This document shows positions 50,933 to 61,015 of a stretch of 64,000 nucleotides of DNA, piece after piece. Source of the DNA: Bianquea renquensis. Its GTDB lineage: Bacteria > Bacillota > Clostridia > Lachnospirales > Bianqueaceae. The notes under the pieces were generated by a model that was not told where the DNA came from, searched no databases, and saw only the letters and a program-made list of their open reading frames with translations. Made by a program: the position numbers and the translations under genes. Location: contig NZ_JACRSQ010000008.1 of NCBI RefSeq assembly GCF_014384895.1, forward strand, positions 62,001 through 126,000, in the 5' to 3' direction. Numbering within the stretch: the first letter of the stretch is position 1; each line of letters opens with the position of its first letter.

Positions 50933-52525
50933 ATGAGCAGTAGTGCGAAGGATTTGGCGAAGCAGGGCGGGATTCTGGTTGCCGCTTCATTTATCGTCCG
51001 GTTTATCGGATTTTTCTATCGAATCCCCTTAACGAATTTGTGGGGAGACGCCGGCAACGATATGTATGCTATGGCATATCAGATCTATAACTTTTTTTAT
51101 ATCGTATCCGCTTTTGGCGTTCCCACCACGCTGTCCAAGATGCTGGGTGAGCGCATCGCTTTGAAAGAATATGCCAACGCGAGGCAGGTGTTTAAGGTCG
51201 CGCTTGTATTTGTCAGCAGCGTGGGTCTTATCTGTGCGCTGATTCTCTGGTTTGGCAATTCGTACATCGCTACGAAGATTTTTAACCTTCCCCAGGCGGC
51301 GCTGGCCATGCGCGCCCAGGCGCCCGCTGTGTTGATCGTCTCCGTGATGAGCGTTTTTCGGGGGCTGTTTCAGGGAATGAACAATATGAAGCCCACCGCC
51401 ATATCCCAGACCATTGAGCAGATTGTGGACGCCTTGGTAGCGGTTACGCTGGCCTTCGCGTTGATGGAACCTTTGGGGATAAATTGGGCTGTCGCTGGAG
51501 GTATCAGTGGGACTGCGGCTGGAGGTTTGGCGGCCCTTGGGTTTATGATCATCTGTTTTTTCGCGTACCGAAAGAGAAGCAAGATTTTCTGTGCACCCCG
51601 CCAAGAGATTACGGAGCGCAATTCCGATATTCTGCGCCAAATGATTTCCATCATCGTCCCCGTCGTACTTGCGTCGGCTATATTTAGCATCAAGAGTATG
51701 ATTGATTCCAGTATGTTTATCAAGCTGATGAGCTGGAAGGGGTATGAGCAGGAGGCGATCTCGAATATGAGGGGCATCTATCAGGGCAAGTTCATCGTTC
51801 TGATTAACCTGCCCATCTCCATCGGCAACGCCATGGCCGCCGCCTCTGTGCCGAGCATCGCCCACTCCATCGCCATACGGGATCGGGCTGAGATCCAAAG
51901 CAAGGTCAACATGCTGATCAAGACGGTGCTTTTAATCTCGCTGCCAGCCGCCGTGGGACTCACGGTCATGGGAAAACCGCTGCTGCGGCTCATCTTTCCC
52001 AACGCGCACCAGGGCGGAGAGCTATTCTGGGCTGGCTCCATCGCCGTTGTCTTTTATTGCATTATCCACGTCTCGACGGGGATCTTGCAGGGAATCGGCA
52101 AGCTGAAAATACCTCTGCGAAATGCCATCATCGGAGTGCTGGTCACCTGTCTGACCAATGTGATTTCCATTATGGTGCTGGATTTGAAGATCTACTCCCT
52201 AGTGTTGAATATCGTGCTGTTCAGCGCAGTGTTAGCATTTTTGAATTTGCGCAGCGTGCTCAAGTTTTGCCATGTGAGGATCTCCTTCAAAAAGGCAGTG
52301 CTGAAACCTCTGATCAGTTCTCTGATCATGGGAATAATCTGTTTCATATTCTATGTTCTGCCCTTTACCTTGACAGGGTCCAACACCATTTCCTGCATCA
52401 TCTCCGTAGGAATTGGCGCTTTGACCTACTTTACGGTGATGGTCAACATCGGAGGGCTGACGAAGCGGGATATGTCGACTCTGCCCGTAGGCGGACTCCT
52501 GAGAAAATTGAAAATTTTTCGATAG
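50933..52525 (+). CDS. MurJ/SpoVB-like polysaccharide flippase
   Basis: A 530-residue integral membrane protein with about 14 helices of the MOP exporter superfamily. The N-terminal GGILVAASFIVRFIGFFYRIPL is typical of the SpoVB/YabM branch that flips lipid-linked cell-wall precursors or polysaccharides. Also seen: FFYIVSAFGVPTTLSKM and GIYQGKFIVLINLPISIG. ATG 50933 is preferred; GTG 50900 lies in the cdd end. Role in cell-wall or spore-cortex synthesis is inferred from family. Confidence 0.9.
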   Translation: MSSSAKDLAKQGGILVAASFIVRFIGFFYRIPLTNLWGDAGNDMYAMAYQIYNFFYIVSAFGVPTTLSKMLGERIALKEYANARQVFKVALVFVSSVGLICALILWFGNSYIATKIFNLPQAALAMRAQAPAVLIVSVMSVFRGLFQGMNNMKPTAISQTIEQIVDALVAVTLAFALMEPLGINWAVAGGISGTAAGGLAALGFMIICFFAYRKRSKIFCAPRQEITERNSDILRQMISIIVPVVLASAIFSIKSMIDSSMFIKLMSWKGYEQEAISNMRGIYQGKFIVLINLPISIGNAMAAASVPSIAHSIAIRDRAEIQSKVNMLIKTVLLISLPAAVGLTVMGKPLLRLIFPNAHQGGELFWAGSIAVVFYCIIHVSTGILQGIGKLKIPLRNAIIGVLVTCLTNVISIMVLDLKIYSLVLNIVLFSAVLAFLNLRSVLKFCHVRISFKKAVLKPLISSLIMGIICFIFYVLPFTLTGSNTISCIISVGIGALTYFTVMVNIGGLTKRDMSTLPVGGLLRKLKIFR

Positions 52526-52585
52526 AGCTTCGCATAGAATCCCTTCTTTTTGTCCATACTGCTACTAAGAATAGGAGGAGTCAGT

Positions 52586-53011
52586 ATGAGCACGAGGAGA
52601 AAGGTTTTGTGTATTGTGTTTACAACCGTTGCGGTTTTGATCATAATGGGTTCTGCATTTTACGGCTGGTACTATCTGTCGACAAGGGACAGCCGGCGGG
52701 AATCGCCCTTAGCTGAGGAGTCCGATCCTCAGCCGGTGCGGGAACCTTCGGAAGATCTGAGTGTTGATCTGTCCGCCAACGGAAATCCGGCTGGAGAATC
52801 AGAGATTGCACAGGAGAAATCATCCCAGAGGTATACCGTTCGAGAGTACGAAGGGCATATTGGAATATTTCTGGAAGACGGGACACTGCAATCCGAACTC
52901 AAAACTCCTGTGGAATTACTTCCAGAAATTGATCAGAAAAAGTTACAAGAGGGAATCGCCGTCAACACAGAAGAGGAGCTGATCCTGCTCATGGAGAGTT
53001 ATACCGGGTGA
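52586..53011 (+). CDS. Membrane-anchored BofC-like protein
   Basis: A 141-residue protein with one N-terminal transmembrane segment (about residues 7-29), a polar linker, and a C-terminal domain of about 55 residues (YTVREYEGHIGIFLED ... TPVELLPEIDQKKLQEGIAV ... EEELILLMESY). This domain resembles, from memory, the BofC C-terminal-like domain common in Clostridia. AGGAGG lies before ATG 52586. The role is unclear. Confidence 0.75.
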   Translation: MSTRRKVLCIVFTTVAVLIIMGSAFYGWYYLSTRDSRRESPLAEESDPQPVREPSEDLSVDLSANGNPAGESEIAQEKSSQRYTVREYEGHIGIFLEDGTLQSELKTPVELLPEIDQKKLQEGIAVNTEEELILLMESYTG

Positions 53012-53041
53012 CGCTCTTAAAAGAGAGGATCGTACAGGACT

Positions 53042-53971
53042 GTGGATTTTTTTGTCACATTGAATGAAACTGTTATTTTATTTGCCATGGTATTGCTGGG
53101 ATTTATGGCTGGCCGTCTCAAAATTGTGAGCACAGGCTTCTCCAAGGATATATCCCAGTTTTTGTTTTGTATCTGCGTGCCCGCCATGGTGATTGATGCG
53201 CTGCAACGTCCCTTTTCAAAGGAAATCCTGGGAACGGGGGCGGTGCTGATCGCAACCTGCGTGGGAATTATCGTGGCCTCCTATGGAATCGGCCGACTCA
53301 TTGTGAGATGGGTGCCTGTGCTTCGAAAGGAAAAGTTGGTGTTCCTGTACAGCATGACATTTCCTAACTTCGGGTATATGGGGATTCCTGTGGTATCCGC
53401 ACTTCTAGGGGAGGAGGGGGCTTTTTATGTGGCGCTCTATGTGCTCCCTTTATACTTAATCGTCAACTCCTGGGGCGTCTACATATGGGAACGGGAAGGG
53501 CAACCGAAGTCCATACCGGTCTGGAAGCGGATTCGAAGCGCGCTAAATCCGGCGACAGTGGGAACCTTGATCGGCTTTCTGCTCTTCGTCTGCTCCATTC
53601 AACTGCCGGAAAGTCTGGGGCGAGTCGTGGAGATGACGGGGGACTTGACCACACCGCTGGCCATGATTTTGGCGGGACTTTTGCTGGCGCAGGCGGATCT
53701 GAAGCAGATCTTTCGCGCGCCCAAAGTGTATATTCTGAGCGGGATTCGGCTATTGGGGCTTCCCTTTCTCTTTATGGGGATCCTGTATCTATGCGGCGCA
53801 AGGGGAATCCGGCTGAGCATACCGGTCCTGATCACCGCCATGCCCGTAGCCGCAAATTTGGCCATGATGGCCGAAAAATTTGAGCGGGATGCGTATCTGT
53901 CCGCCCAGATTGTATTTTTATCGACGCTTTTGTCCGTTATCACCATCCCAATTGTCGGTATGGCACTATAA
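53042..53971 (+). CDS. AEC family (auxin efflux carrier-like) transporter
   Basis: A 309-residue membrane protein with about ten helices in two inverted repeats. Family features: LLGFMAGRLKIVS at the N-terminus, MTFPNFGYMGIPVVSALLGEEG in the first half and LTTPLAMILAGLLLAQADL in the second. Such proteins move organic acids or amino acids. The start is GTG 53042 with AGAGGAT upstream at longer than usual spacing. Confidence 0.9.
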   Translation: MDFFVTLNETVILFAMVLLGFMAGRLKIVSTGFSKDISQFLFCICVPAMVIDALQRPFSKEILGTGAVLIATCVGIIVASYGIGRLIVRWVPVLRKEKLVFLYSMTFPNFGYMGIPVVSALLGEEGAFYVALYVLPLYLIVNSWGVYIWEREGQPKSIPVWKRIRSALNPATVGTLIGFLLFVCSIQLPESLGRVVEMTGDLTTPLAMILAGLLLAQADLKQIFRAPKVYILSGIRLLGLPFLFMGILYLCGARGIRLSIPVLITAMPVAANLAMMAEKFERDAYLSAQIVFLSTLLSVITIPIVGMAL

Positions 53972-54075
53972 AAAATTCAATGAAGATTTAATACATGCGT
54001 AATTCCCATTTAACAACTTTCGACAAATTTTGCAGTATAATATGGATAGATATTGTTGAAAGTGGGGGGAGACGG

Positions 54076-55755
54076 ATGGCGAAGCGCGGGAAGGCCGCAA
54101 GGCCACTGGTTGTACTGCTGGTCATTGAACTGCTGATCTTGGCGGGGGGCGGTATCCTGTATGGGTATCTCAAGATTTCCAACACCTCTCTGTCAGAACT
54201 GTTCAATTCAAGGACAGCGGGGGACGTGATCAGCGCCTTTACAGAAAAAGCATTGACGGCGGAACAGACGGGATTGAACAAAGAGGAAGGTAAGCTGAAC
54301 CGAAAGGGAGAAAAATATAGAAAGCCCTTGTATCAGGAAATGAAACGGATCATGGACATGTACTGCAATGAAGAGTTGTCCTATGACCAGCTGGTCCGCT
54401 GCATGCGGAGCTACCAGCTGTTTGCTGAGGCGTCGGGCCAAGCGGGCAAATATTTGTCCTACGCCAACAGCATTCAGGCGGGGCGGGAGGCGTATCGAGA
54501 GGGAGTCGCGTATGCCGCAAAGGAGGACTACACTGGGGCGCTGGAGTGTTTTAAGCGGGTGGACTCGGAGGATCCCATCTACAGCGAAAAGGCGGAGCAG
54601 GAAAAAGAGAAGATGATACAGAAGTTGATCGAAATCGCGCCGGAGAAGGTAAACGAGTACCTCTGCCAGTATAAAATAGAGGAGGCGAGGGCGTTCGTAG
54701 GAGAACTTTTTGCCGCATCGCCAGATGATCCGGCGTTAAATGGGTTGGACCAGACAATCAATGAGTATGAAGCGTTCCAGACGGAGCTGGTGGAGTATAC
54801 AGGACCGGTGGAACATGTATTTACCCACTGTTTGATTGCATTCCCGGAGCTGTGCTATTCCAGCCCATCCATGACCAAGTCGCTGGATACGGATTGTGTC
54901 ACGCCCCATGAATTTGCGCTCATTCTGGAGAACCTTTACGAGAAGGGGTACATACTGATCGATATCAATCTGCTTCTCGATGAATCCGGGGAGGGGGATA
55001 GGGTGGCCAAGCTGATGCTGCCCAAGGGGAAGAAGCCGCTAGTCCTTTCCGTGGACGATGTGGTGTATGACGCCCGTAAGATGCATACGGGGATGGTGGA
55101 CAAATTGGTTGTGGACGACAGGGGACGCGTCTTGTCCTACACGAAGACAGCCGCAGGGGACGAGATCTACAGCTATGAAAACGAAGTGTTCCCCATCGTC
55201 GACAGCTTTGTCAGGGAGCACCCGGACTTTAGTTTCCAGGGGGCGCGGGGCACGCTATGCCTTACGGGATTCCAGGGGATCTTCGGGTACCGGACGCAGA
55301 CAGGCGCGCCGGAGGGGACCGACAGGGAAGCGGAGAAAGAGGGCGCGTTGCAGGTGGTTGCGGCGCTTAAGGAGGAAGGCTGGAACTTTGCCAGCCATGG
55401 GTACGGGCATTATCATATGGATCAGATTGAGTACAGCAAAGTGGAGTACGATACGGCGAGCTGGCAGGCGGAGGTTGCGTCCCTTGTAGGGCCGACGAAA
55501 GTCATGGTCTGGCCCTATGGCGGTCACGTCCGGTCCGGCAAGATCCACGAATTGCTGTATGACACGGGATTTCGAATCTTTTGTGGCGTGGGAGCAAAGC
55601 CCTATCTGGCACGGGAGCCGGACGGACTGGGAATCTTTCAAGACCGGAAGGCGTTGGACGGATATTCCCTTCGCAATCGCCGGGAAATGTATCTGTATCT
55701 CTTTGACACGGAGGAGGTGTGGGATCCCCTCCGGCCCAAGGATGTGTCATGGTAA
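54076..55755 (+). CDS. Membrane-anchored polysaccharide deacetylase with helical repeat region
   Basis: A 559-residue protein. TM helix at about residues 12-33, a charged helical region with TPR-like pattern (about 50-245, AGREAYREGVAYAAKEDYTGALECFKRV), then an extracellular NodB-type deacetylase domain. That domain has the Asp pair in VLSVDDVVYD, His pair in FASHGYGHYH and a VWPYGG motif. GGGGGGAG lies before ATG 54076; the upstream frame from 53995 overlaps a TATAAT-like -10 (54036-54041). Likely acts on peptidoglycan or another glycan. Confidence 0.85.
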   Translation: MAKRGKAARPLVVLLVIELLILAGGGILYGYLKISNTSLSELFNSRTAGDVISAFTEKALTAEQTGLNKEEGKLNRKGEKYRKPLYQEMKRIMDMYCNEELSYDQLVRCMRSYQLFAEASGQAGKYLSYANSIQAGREAYREGVAYAAKEDYTGALECFKRVDSEDPIYSEKAEQEKEKMIQKLIEIAPEKVNEYLCQYKIEEARAFVGELFAASPDDPALNGLDQTINEYEAFQTELVEYTGPVEHVFTHCLIAFPELCYSSPSMTKSLDTDCVTPHEFALILENLYEKGYILIDINLLLDESGEGDRVAKLMLPKGKKPLVLSVDDVVYDARKMHTGMVDKLVVDDRGRVLSYTKTAAGDEIYSYENEVFPIVDSFVREHPDFSFQGARGTLCLTGFQGIFGYRTQTGAPEGTDREAEKEGALQVVAALKEEGWNFASHGYGHYHMDQIEYSKVEYDTASWQAEVASLVGPTKVMVWPYGGHVRSGKIHELLYDTGFRIFCGVGAKPYLAREPDGLGIFQDRKALDGYSLRNRREMYLYLFDTEEVWDPLRPKDVSW

Positions 55756-55801
55756 GGAAATTAGACAGAAAATCATTAAACTTTTGTAGGGGGGTGTTCA
55801 T

Positions 55802-56551
55802 TTGGACGTTACAAATCGGGTGCAGTGGAAAGCTGTTACCTTCAGTTATGATGACGGTGTCACACAGGATATAAGGTTGATTGAATTGCTGAATCAATAC
55901 GGACTTAAATGTACTTTCAATCTCAACTCGGAATTGTTGGGGAAAAAGGGGATCCTGATTCGAGAAAATAAGCGTATTGCCCACTATAAAATACATCCCG
56001 AGGACGTGAAATTCATTTATGATGGCCACGAGGTCGCCGCTCACACATTGACACATCCGAATTTGACTGGGCTTGACGAAGCGGAAATCATACGTCAGGT
56101 TGAGCAGGATCGAATCAATTTGTCCGAACTTGTCGGCTATGAAGTCGTGGGAATGGCATATCCCTGCGGAGGCGTTAACAATAATGAGAGGGTGGCGGAT
56201 ATCATTCGGGAGAATACCCATATTCGGTACTGTCGCACCATTACAGACACCGAAAGCTTTGATATACAGGAAAATCTATATCGGTTGAATCCGAATGTCT
56301 ATCACATAATGGAGTTTGATCGGTTGATGAAAATGGGCGAACAGTTTGTTGAACTAAGCGCAGATAAACCGCAAATTTTCTACATCTGGGGTCATTCATA
56401 TGAGATGGACTACCGGCCTGATTATTGGAACAAGCTGGAGGAATTCTTCAAGCTGATCAGCAACCGAAAGGATATGGTGTATGGAACAAATGCAGAAGTT
56501 CTACAACACTTCCATTTATTGTCTGGAAGCAGGACAAGTATGGAAGTTTGA
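55802..56551 (+). CDS. Polysaccharide deacetylase family protein, cytoplasmic type
   Basis: A 249-residue NodB-domain protein without signal peptide. Motifs: FSYDDGVTQD (Asp pair), HEVAAHTLTHPNL (His pair), MAYPCGG and IFYIWGHSYEMD (catalytic His). The start is TTG 55802 with TAGGGGGG 7-8 nt upstream. It follows the membrane-bound deacetylase by 46 bp on the same strand but has no export signal, so its substrate may be a soluble sugar or lipid-linked precursor. Confidence 0.88.
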   Translation: MDVTNRVQWKAVTFSYDDGVTQDIRLIELLNQYGLKCTFNLNSELLGKKGILIRENKRIAHYKIHPEDVKFIYDGHEVAAHTLTHPNLTGLDEAEIIRQVEQDRINLSELVGYEVVGMAYPCGGVNNNERVADIIRENTHIRYCRTITDTESFDIQENLYRLNPNVYHIMEFDRLMKMGEQFVELSADKPQIFYIWGHSYEMDYRPDYWNKLEEFFKLISNRKDMVYGTNAEVLQHFHLLSGSRTSMEV

Positions 56552-56576
56552 TACAAAAGTTCAGACAAAAGAAAAA

Positions 56577-56614
56577 TCCGCCGTGAGGCGGACATAATGT
56601 TGAAGTTCGCGAAC
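56577..56614 (-). terminator. Terminator of the ABC-F gene, from the dispersed hairpin cassette
   Basis: TCCGCC-GTGA-GGCGGA hairpin (56577-56592), followed by TTTTTC on the minus strand, plus the palindrome GTTCGCGAAC (56605-56614). Both parts match the cassette at 8713-8821. Confidence 0.8.
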
Positions 56615-56618
56615 GTAT

Positions 56619-58514
56619 TCACTCCCCAATCTCCTCGGACAGTGCGTCCCACTGGTGCATCCAATCCTCGATCTGCGCTTCTAGCGCAGCCTTTTTTTCC
56701 TCTAAATCGTGGAAGGCGCTGGCACTTGAGTAGAATTCCGGGAGCAACATCTGTCCCTCAATTTCGGCTATGCCTTTCTCCGCCTTCTCGATATCGTCCT
56801 CCAGCCGCCGCAGCCGAGTCTTTTTTCTGCGCAGCTCGCTCTGAGACTGTTTCTGTTGGAGGTAGTCCTCCTTGTTGGCGGTTGCCGGAGAAGCCGCCTG
56901 TTCAGTTGCCGCCTCCGGCTTCGTGAGGTGTTCCATATAGAAGTCGTAATTGCCAAGATAGGTTTGGATTCCCTCCGGAGTCAAGACGAGAATTTTGTCT
57001 GCGACGCGGTTGATGAAATAGCGGTCGTGGGAGATGAAGAGCAGCGTCCCCTCATAGCGGCGCAGGTTGTCTTCGAGTATTTCCCTGGAAATGATATCCA
57101 GATGGTTGGTCGGCTCATCCAGCAATAAAAAATTGGACTGGGAGAGCATGATCTTGCACAGGGACACCCGCGCTCGCTCTCCACCGCTCAGATCGCGAAT
57201 CAGCTTAAATACGTCCTCCCCTCGGAATAAGAAAGAGCCGAGAACGCTGCGGATCTGCCCAAGGGTCATCTGTGGAAAGGCATCGTAAATTTCGTCCAGA
57301 ATCGTTTTGCCGGGAGACAGAGTCTCCTGTTCTTGATCATAGTATCCAGGGTATACCTTTACGCCGAGGCGCAGATAGCCGCTGTCGGCCGCCGCCTGCC
57401 CCATTATGATTCGGAATAAGGTCGTCTTTCCCGTGCCGTTAGCGCCCAGGAGCGCCACTTTTTCGCCTCGCCGGACGGTAAAATTTAAATTCTGAAATTG
57501 GCGCTTCCCGTCAAAGGCTTTACAGAGCCCCTCCGCGCTTAATACATCTTCCCCGCTGAGAATTTTCGGGGTAAAGGTTAACTTCATGGAGGCGTCCAGA
57601 GAAACCGGCTTGTCCAAAATCTCCATCTTGTCCAGTATCTTTTCTCGGCTCTGTGCGCGGCGGATGAATTTCTCCATATTAAAGGATCGCAGCTTGGCGA
57701 TAACCTCCTCCTGATGCCGAATCTCTGCCTGCTGTGCCTCATATTCTCGAAGAGCTGCCTTTTCCCGGGCAGCTTTTTCCTGAGTATAGTAGGAATAGTT
57801 GCCATTGTAGGTGGAGGTAACACCGCGCTCCAGCTCCAAGGTTTTCGTGCAGAGCTTGTCCAGAAAATAGCGGTCATGGGATATGATTAACGCAGCCCCG
57901 GGGAAGGAGGCAAGAAATCCTTCCAGCCAGCTGATGGCATCAATGTCCAGATGGTTGGTCGGCTCATCCAACAACAAGAGATCCGGCTTTGAAAGCAGAA
58001 TTTTGCCAAGGGCAACCCGGGATCTCTGGCCGCCGGACAGGAGAGAGATGGGGAGCTGGTACTCGGCCTCGGTAAATCCAAGTCCCTTCAGGACGCCGCG
58101 CACCCGGCTCTGATACGAGTAGCCATCGGCCTCCTCAAAATCGTGGGAGAGGCGCGCATAGGTGTCCAGCAGGGAGGGATCGGCATTTTCCTTCATCTGC
58201 TGTTCCATGGCGCGGAGCTGATTTTCCAGTTGCACAACGGGTTCAAACACTTGGAGCAGCTCCTCCTGCACAGTAGTAGCCGAAGAAATCTCTGCGTTCT
58301 GCGCCAAATATCCAATTCGAAGATTCTTTTGCAGGTAGAGCTGGCCCTCGTCCGGTGGCATAGCGCCGCGAAGGATGTGGAAAAGCGTTGATTTTCCGGC
58401 CCCATTGACGCCGACCAACGCCATTTTTTCTTTTGCCTCTATATGAAAGGTCACATTGCGCAAGACCTCTGTGGTGACAAAGCTTTTTTGAATTCCATTA
58501 GCGGATACAATCAT
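56619..58514 (-). CDS. ABC-F family ATPase
   Basis: A 631-residue soluble protein with two ABC domains and no membrane part. Walker A motifs GVNGAGKST and GANGTGKTT, signatures LSGGQRSRVALGK and LSGGERARVSLCK, both followed by LLLDEPTNHLDI. A charged linker helix region joins the domains, and a C-terminal coiled coil (about residues 535-631) resembles Uup/YfmR-type proteins. ABC-F proteins act on the ribosome. ATG 58514 has GGAGG upstream; ATG 58532 is part of an ATGGAGG. Confidence 0.93.
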   Translation of the reverse strand: MIVSANGIQKSFVTTEVLRNVTFHIEAKEKMALVGVNGAGKSTLFHILRGAMPPDEGQLYLQKNLRIGYLAQNAEISSATTVQEELLQVFEPVVQLENQLRAMEQQMKENADPSLLDTYARLSHDFEEADGYSYQSRVRGVLKGLGFTEAEYQLPISLLSGGQRSRVALGKILLSKPDLLLLDEPTNHLDIDAISWLEGFLASFPGAALIISHDRYFLDKLCTKTLELERGVTSTYNGNYSYYTQEKAAREKAALREYEAQQAEIRHQEEVIAKLRSFNMEKFIRRAQSREKILDKMEILDKPVSLDASMKLTFTPKILSGEDVLSAEGLCKAFDGKRQFQNLNFTVRRGEKVALLGANGTGKTTLFRIIMGQAAADSGYLRLGVKVYPGYYDQEQETLSPGKTILDEIYDAFPQMTLGQIRSVLGSFLFRGEDVFKLIRDLSGGERARVSLCKIMLSQSNFLLLDEPTNHLDIISREILEDNLRRYEGTLLFISHDRYFINRVADKILVLTPEGIQTYLGNYDFYMEHLTKPEAATEQAASPATANKEDYLQQKQSQSELRRKKTRLRRLEDDIEKAEKGIAEIEGQMLLPEFYSSASAFHDLEEKKAALEAQIEDWMHQWDALSEEIGE

Positions 58515-58653
58515 ACGACGATAGACCTCCATTCCATACGGTGCGCAGCCGTCACGTCTCTATGATACCATCATTTTAGCGGCTTGAAAAGTGGTAACAT
58601 GGAAAAAGTAGAAAAAACATGCATATAGTTAAAAAACGTTCACAGTTTGTTGC

Positions 58654-58682
58654 TTGACAAATAAAAGTAAGTGTGATTAAAT
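58654..58682 (+). promoter_or_regulatory. Promoter of marR-ABC exporter operon
   Basis: TTGACA (58654-58659), a 17-bp spacer and TTAAAT (58677-58682). An inverted repeat TTTGT / ACAAA (58647-58662) straddles the -35 and is a candidate operator for the MarR protein encoded next. Confidence 0.75.
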
Positions 58683-58761
58683 ATTATCCATACTAATTTT
58701 TTGCAATGCTAAATAAATGTGGACAATTTGTTGTTACAGGGGATTTCATGGAGGTAGTGGG

Positions 58762-59274
58762 ATGTTGCCTATCGCCTGCAACGTCCAGCGATTGGAGGAT
58801 ACTATGAGGGAATGCTGGGATGACACGACGCTGGAATCACAGCTGATGACGGCGTTCATGCGGTTTCAGAGGACACGGAGGAAAGCGCCGCTGCATGAAA
58901 AATTTAACCGAAGCGAGGTCATGTTGATCGGAGCTATTATGCATCTGCAAATGGAGTCGGAGGAGCCGGTCACGGTATCCAGGTTGAGTCAGAAGCTGAG
59001 AGTGGCGACTCCCACCGTAACAAAGCTTCTCAGTGCCATGGAGGAAAAAGGAATTGTTGAGAGAACCGTCAGCCGGCGAGACCGGAGGAAGATCATTGTA
59101 AGCTTCACAGAGGCGGGACTTGAGATGGGAAAAAAGGCGCAGGAACATTTTATGCAGGATCTATCGAATCTGGTCGCTCTGTTGGGGGAAGAGGACACCA
59201 GATCGCTGATACGGATTCTGGACAAAGTGGCGGAAGACCACGATAAGAGGACGGAGGTTGGAGAGGTTGACTAA
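58762..59274 (+). CDS. MarR family transcriptional regulator
   Basis: A 170-residue winged-helix protein with the MarR pattern VTVSRLSQKLRVATPTVTKLLSAMEEKGIVERTVSRRDRRKIIVSFTEAG (in parts), recognition helix around TPTVTKLL. ATG 58762 has GGAGG 7 nt upstream; ATG 58804 is a shorter alternative. It overlaps the first exporter gene by eight bases and probably represses the operon until a drug-like ligand binds. Confidence 0.9.
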   Translation: MLPIACNVQRLEDTMRECWDDTTLESQLMTAFMRFQRTRRKAPLHEKFNRSEVMLIGAIMHLQMESEEPVTVSRLSQKLRVATPTVTKLLSAMEEKGIVERTVSRRDRRKIIVSFTEAGLEMGKKAQEHFMQDLSNLVALLGEEDTRSLIRILDKVAEDHDKRTEVGEVD

Positions 59275-61003
59275 ATTATTTCGATATCTAAAAAAGTATT
59301 GGCTGGCCATTGCACTAGCCATCGCGTTCGTTGTCATCCAGTGTTGGGGGCAGCTCACGTTGCCGGATTTAATGTCGGACATCGTCAACGGCATTCCGGC
59401 GGCGAGCATGAGCAACGATTTAAGTGAGCTGTATCGGACAGGGGGCAAGATGCTGGCTGTTTCTGGAGTCATTGCGGTGGTCACGATTTTGGCGACTTTA
59501 TTTGCAGCTAGAACCGCTGCAGGGTTTGCAAAGGATCTGCGGCAAGCGCTCTTTGAAAAGGTGGAGAACTACTCTTTACATGAGTTCGATACCATCGGGA
59601 CTGCGTCGCTGATAACGAGAACCACCAATGACGTCATGCAGCTACAGCAGTTGGTGGTCATGGGGATGCGCATGATGATGATGGCGCCGATTATGTGCAT
59701 CTGGGGAATCATAAAAGCGATCGAGAGCGCACCACAGCTGACCTGGATTCTGGCCGTTATCATTGCCGCGCTGTTGGTGGTGGTCTGGATCGTGGCCAGC
59801 AAGACGATCCCTGTGTTCCAGATCCTGCAAAAGAAATTGGACCGGTTAAACCTGGTCATGCGGGAGAAGCTGACGGGGATCCGTGTCATCCGCGCTTTTA
59901 ACAAACAGAGCTATGAGAAAAAACGTTTTGATGAATCCAACCAAGATCTGACGGATACGGCAGTGAGAGTCAATCGCACAGTTGCCATCTTAATGCCGGC
60001 GGTCATGATCGGAATGAATCTGGCAACGGTGGCGATCATGTGGTTTGGCTCTAAAGGGATCGATACCATGGGGTTAGAGCTGGGAACGCTAATGGCCTTT
60101 GTCCAGTACGCCATGCAGGTCATGTTCGCCATCATTGCCTGTGCCATGATCTTTGTCATGCTGCCAAGAGCGCTGGCGTCTGCCAAGCGAGTCAATGAGG
60201 TGCTGGACATGGAGACGGAGATTAAGGACCCTGATGTGAAGAGCGACGCCGAAATGAAGAGAGGCTTTGTAGAATTTAAGAACGTATCGTTCCAATATCC
60301 CGGTGCGGAGGAGCCAACCCTGCGGGACATCTCCTTCAGGACGGAACCGGGACAGGTGACGGCCATCATCGGGGGAACCGGAAGCGGAAAATCAACCATC
60401 TTAAACCTAATTCTGCGGTTCTATGATGTGACACAGGGACAGGTATCCGTCAATGGGGTGGATGTGCGGCAGTTAAGCCAAGAATGTCTCCGCGCCCAGA
60501 TTTCCTATGTGCCGCAGAAACAAATCCTTTTTTCCGGGACAGTCTCAGACAATATCCGCAACGGGCAGTTGGACGCAACGGAGGAGGAGATCCGCCATGC
60601 GGCCGTTGTGGCACAGGCCGATGGCTTTATCTCCGAGATGGAAAACGGCTATGCATCTCCCATAGCACAAGGGGGGACCAATGTTTCTGGAGGCCAGCGC
60701 CAGCGTCTGGCCGTTGCCCGGGCCCTTGTCCGAAAAGCGCCGGTGTATCTGTTCGACGATACGTTTTCAGCCCTCGATTTTAAAACAGAGTCGAAGCTGC
60801 GGGCGGCTCTATTCGAAGAGACAAAAGAATCCGCGGTGATCATCGTCGGACAGAGGGTGTCCTCTATTATGAACGCAGACCAGATTCTTGTTCTGGATGA
60901 CGGCTGCGTTGTCGGACTCGGAACCCATAAGGAATTGATGGACACCTGCGAAGTGTATCGGGAGATCGTAGAATCGCAGCTGTCTCAGGATGAGATCGCA
61001 TAA
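59267..61003 (+). CDS. ABC exporter subunit with degenerate catalytic site
   Basis: A 578-residue half-transporter. Six helices (about 12-300) are followed by an ATPase with Walker A IGGTGSGKST, signature NVSGGQRQRLAVAR and Walker B VYLFDDTFSALD. The catalytic Glu after Walker B is replaced by Asp, as in one half of heterodimeric exporters such as TM287/288 and BmrCD. Start TTG 59267 has ACGGAGG 9 nt upstream; TTG 59258 is also in frame. Partner of the next gene. Confidence 0.92.
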   Translation: MTKLFRYLKKYWLAIALAIAFVVIQCWGQLTLPDLMSDIVNGIPAASMSNDLSELYRTGGKMLAVSGVIAVVTILATLFAARTAAGFAKDLRQALFEKVENYSLHEFDTIGTASLITRTTNDVMQLQQLVVMGMRMMMMAPIMCIWGIIKAIESAPQLTWILAVIIAALLVVVWIVASKTIPVFQILQKKLDRLNLVMREKLTGIRVIRAFNKQSYEKKRFDESNQDLTDTAVRVNRTVAILMPAVMIGMNLATVAIMWFGSKGIDTMGLELGTLMAFVQYAMQVMFAIIACAMIFVMLPRALASAKRVNEVLDMETEIKDPDVKSDAEMKRGFVEFKNVSFQYPGAEEPTLRDISFRTEPGQVTAIIGGTGSGKSTILNLILRFYDVTQGQVSVNGVDVRQLSQECLRAQISYVPQKQILFSGTVSDNIRNGQLDATEEEIRHAAVVAQADGFISEMENGYASPIAQGGTNVSGGQRQRLAVARALVRKAPVYLFDDTFSALDFKTESKLRAALFEETKESAVIIVGQRVSSIMNADQILVLDDGCVVGLGTHKELMDTCEVYREIVESQLSQDEIA

Positions 61004-61015
61004 GGGGGTGTGGAT

